This document shows, piece after piece, positions 13,887 through 15,116 of a stretch of DNA of 15,116 bases. Source of the DNA: Candidatus Heimdallarchaeota archaeon (GTDB taxonomy: Archaea; Asgardarchaeota; Heimdallarchaeia; JABLTI01). The notes under the pieces were generated by a model that saw only the letters and a program-made list of their open reading frames with translations, was not told the origin of the DNA and did no database searches. The stretch is from positions 1 to 15,116 of the forward strand of contig JAGXNT010000081.1 of NCBI GenBank assembly GCA_019894765.1, read 5' to 3'. Position 1 is the stretch's first letter. Each line of letters opens with the position of its first letter. The position numbers and the translations under genes were made by a program.

Positions 13887-15116
13887 ATGAACGAAAAAAT
13901 TACTCCTCCAATTGCTAAAAAAGAATTGAAAATTACTGAACTTTTTGATCAAAAATTCGAAGATAATTATTTCTGGCTTCGTTATAAAGAGAATCAAGAA
14001 GTTATTGATTATTTAACTGCTGAAAATGAATATACTGCGGAAAAAACTAAACATATTGACACTTTTATTGATGATCTATTTACTGAGATGAAAAATAGAA
14101 TCAAAGAAGATGACGAAAGTGTACCATACAAAATAAATAATTATTACTATTACAATAAAAACGAAAAAGGTAAGGAGTATAAGATTTATTTCAGAAAGCA
14201 CTTGAATCTAGATGCTGAAGAAGAGAAAATCCTTGATATTAATGAATTAGCCAAAGATTATGATTATTATAGTCTACAAAGATACAAGATAAGTCCCAAT
14301 CAAAAGAAACTGGCTTTTTCAATCGATAATACTGGGTACGAAAAATTCATCATACAAATTAAAGATCTTGAAACTGGAGAGATAAGTGCTACAGGTGTTG
14401 AAAATATTGGATGGAATCTCGAATGGGCTGATGATACAACGATTTATTATACTCTCAGAGACCATGCTCAAAGACCTTATGCTTTAAAGAGACACATTCT
14501 TGGTACTTCTGTTGAGGATGATGTATTAATTTTTGAGGAAGAGGATATTACTCGAAGTGTATCAATCTGGAAAAGCAAAGATCAGAAATATCTTTTTGTT
14601 AATTCAGAGTCAACATTAAGCTCAGAAATTCGATTTTTGGATCTCTCCAATCCTTTAGGGGAATTTGTGATTTTCTATCCACGAGAAAAAGAGCATGAAT
14701 ACAATATTACTCATAGAGATGGTTATTTCTATATTGTAACTAATTCCGATGATTCTACTAATTTTAAGATAATGCGTACTCCAGTAGATAATATTGGTAA
14801 GGAGTTTTGGGAGGAAGTAATTACTCATAATGAGGATGTTCGTCTCATAAGGTCTGAAGCTTTTGAGAATTTTCTAATCATTCATAAAAGGCATGAAGGT
14901 TTGCTAAAAGTAGAAATCTTCTTTGGTAAAGATGATGAGAGGAATCACGATATAATATTCCCTGAATCTATCTATGGTGTCTGGAGTAGAGATAATTTTG
15001 AATACTCCACAGATATTGTTCGATTGGAATATACCTCACTAATTACACCAACATCAACATTTGATTATCATGTTAATGATAAACGTCTTGAATTATTGAA
15101 AGAAGAAGAAGTGAAA
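13887..15116 (+). CDS. Oligopeptidase B (protease II), S9A family, 3' end outside the window
   Basis: The first 410 codons of a serine oligopeptidase are present and the frame is still open at the window edge. Landmarks match oligopeptidase B closely: PPIAKK (7-12), NYFWLRYKEN (27-36), YLTAENEYT (42-50), RIKEDDESVPY (71-81) and YKIYFRK (98-104), then the strand-rich seven-blade propeller, for example KISPNQKKLAFSIDNTGYE (134-152). The enzyme cleaves short peptides after basic residues, with the propeller shielding a C-terminal alpha/beta-hydrolase domain. That domain and the Ser-Asp-His triad would lie in the missing 270 or so residues, so activity cannot be judged. There is no signal peptide, so it is cytosolic. 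The start is ATG at 13887, supported by the TATA box 25 bases before it. It appears to be a single gene. Confidence 0.9.
   Translation, partial: MNEKITPPIAKKELKITELFDQKFEDNYFWLRYKENQEVIDYLTAENEYTAEKTKHIDTFIDDLFTEMKNRIKEDDESVPYKINNYYYYNKNEKGKEYKIYFRKHLNLDAEEEKILDINELAKDYDYYSLQRYKISPNQKKLAFSIDNTGYEKFIIQIKDLETGEISATGVENIGWNLEWADDTTIYYTLRDHAQRPYALKRHILGTSVEDDVLIFEEEDITRSVSIWKSKDQKYLFVNSESTLSSEIRFLDLSNPLGEFVIFYPREKEHEYNITHRDGYFYIVTNSDDSTNFKIMRTPVDNIGKEFWEEVITHNEDVRLIRSEAFENFLIIHKRHEGLLKVEIFFGKDDERNHDIIFPESIYGVWSRDNFEYSTDIVRLEYTSLITPTSTFDYHVNDKRLELLKEEEVK

Noticed and set aside
13758..13997. Minus-strand frame of 79 residues crossing the oligopeptidase start
   Set aside because: It overlaps the TATA box and the well-matched oligopeptidase B N-terminus and has low-complexity F/K/L-rich content, as a chance frame would.
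1..15116. CRISPR array, tRNA, rRNA, insertion sequence or known defence system
   Set aside because: No regular spaced repeats, tRNA-like T-loop sequence, transposase frame or defence enzyme signature was seen on either strand by reading; a tRNA or covariance-model scan was not possible.

Overview
The window is AT-rich and gene-dense and looks archaeal. Several genes have a TATA-like box about 25-28 bases before the start codon, as in short-leader or leaderless archaeal transcripts. Starts are often TTG (3601, 3827, 12502), and probable gene ends carry T-rich tracts. The exported loops of the large permease are dense in N-glycosylation sequons. The mix of bacterial-type enzymes with big membrane and beta-rich proteins of no clear family fits an uncultured archaeon, possibly an Asgard lineage. 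That placement is inference, because no rRNA, tRNA or ribosomal gene lies in the window.

Layout. 92-1294 (+) is a class III PLP aminotransferase with Asn where the PLP-binding Asp normally sits. It converges on a small alpha/beta-barrel-like protein (1343-1615, -), with a bidirectional-looking hairpin between them. 1817-3601 (-) is a multi-pass YeiB/HGSNAT-like membrane protein with an extra C-terminal two-helix module. Divergent from it, 3827-8340 (+) is a two-gene ABC operon: a 949-residue FtsX-type permease holding two FtsX modules, then a single ATPase with two complete nucleotide-binding domains. The ATPase linker resembles an AbrB swapped-hairpin. 8366-11719 (-) is an 1117-residue fusion of an N-terminal GNAT acetyltransferase with a long chain of beta-rich domains. 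11777-13518 holds three small membrane proteins, one of them Pr6Pr-like. Next to these, on the minus strand at 13542-13697, is an intact-looking but abruptly ended UvrA N-terminus of 51 codons including Walker A, read here as a gene remnant. The window ends inside an oligopeptidase B gene (13887 onward, +), cut before its catalytic domain.

How the genes work together. Only the permease/ATPase pair is a clear functional unit: a mechanotransmission-type (MacB/LolCDE/BceAB-like) ABC system with both halves of each component fused. Its substrate cannot be read from the sequence. The other genes look like independent transcription units. I see no CRISPR array, insertion sequence, defence island or RNA gene. 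The best candidates for something undescribed are the GNAT/beta-domain fusion, the doubly fused ABC system with its AbrB-like linker, and the UvrA stub.
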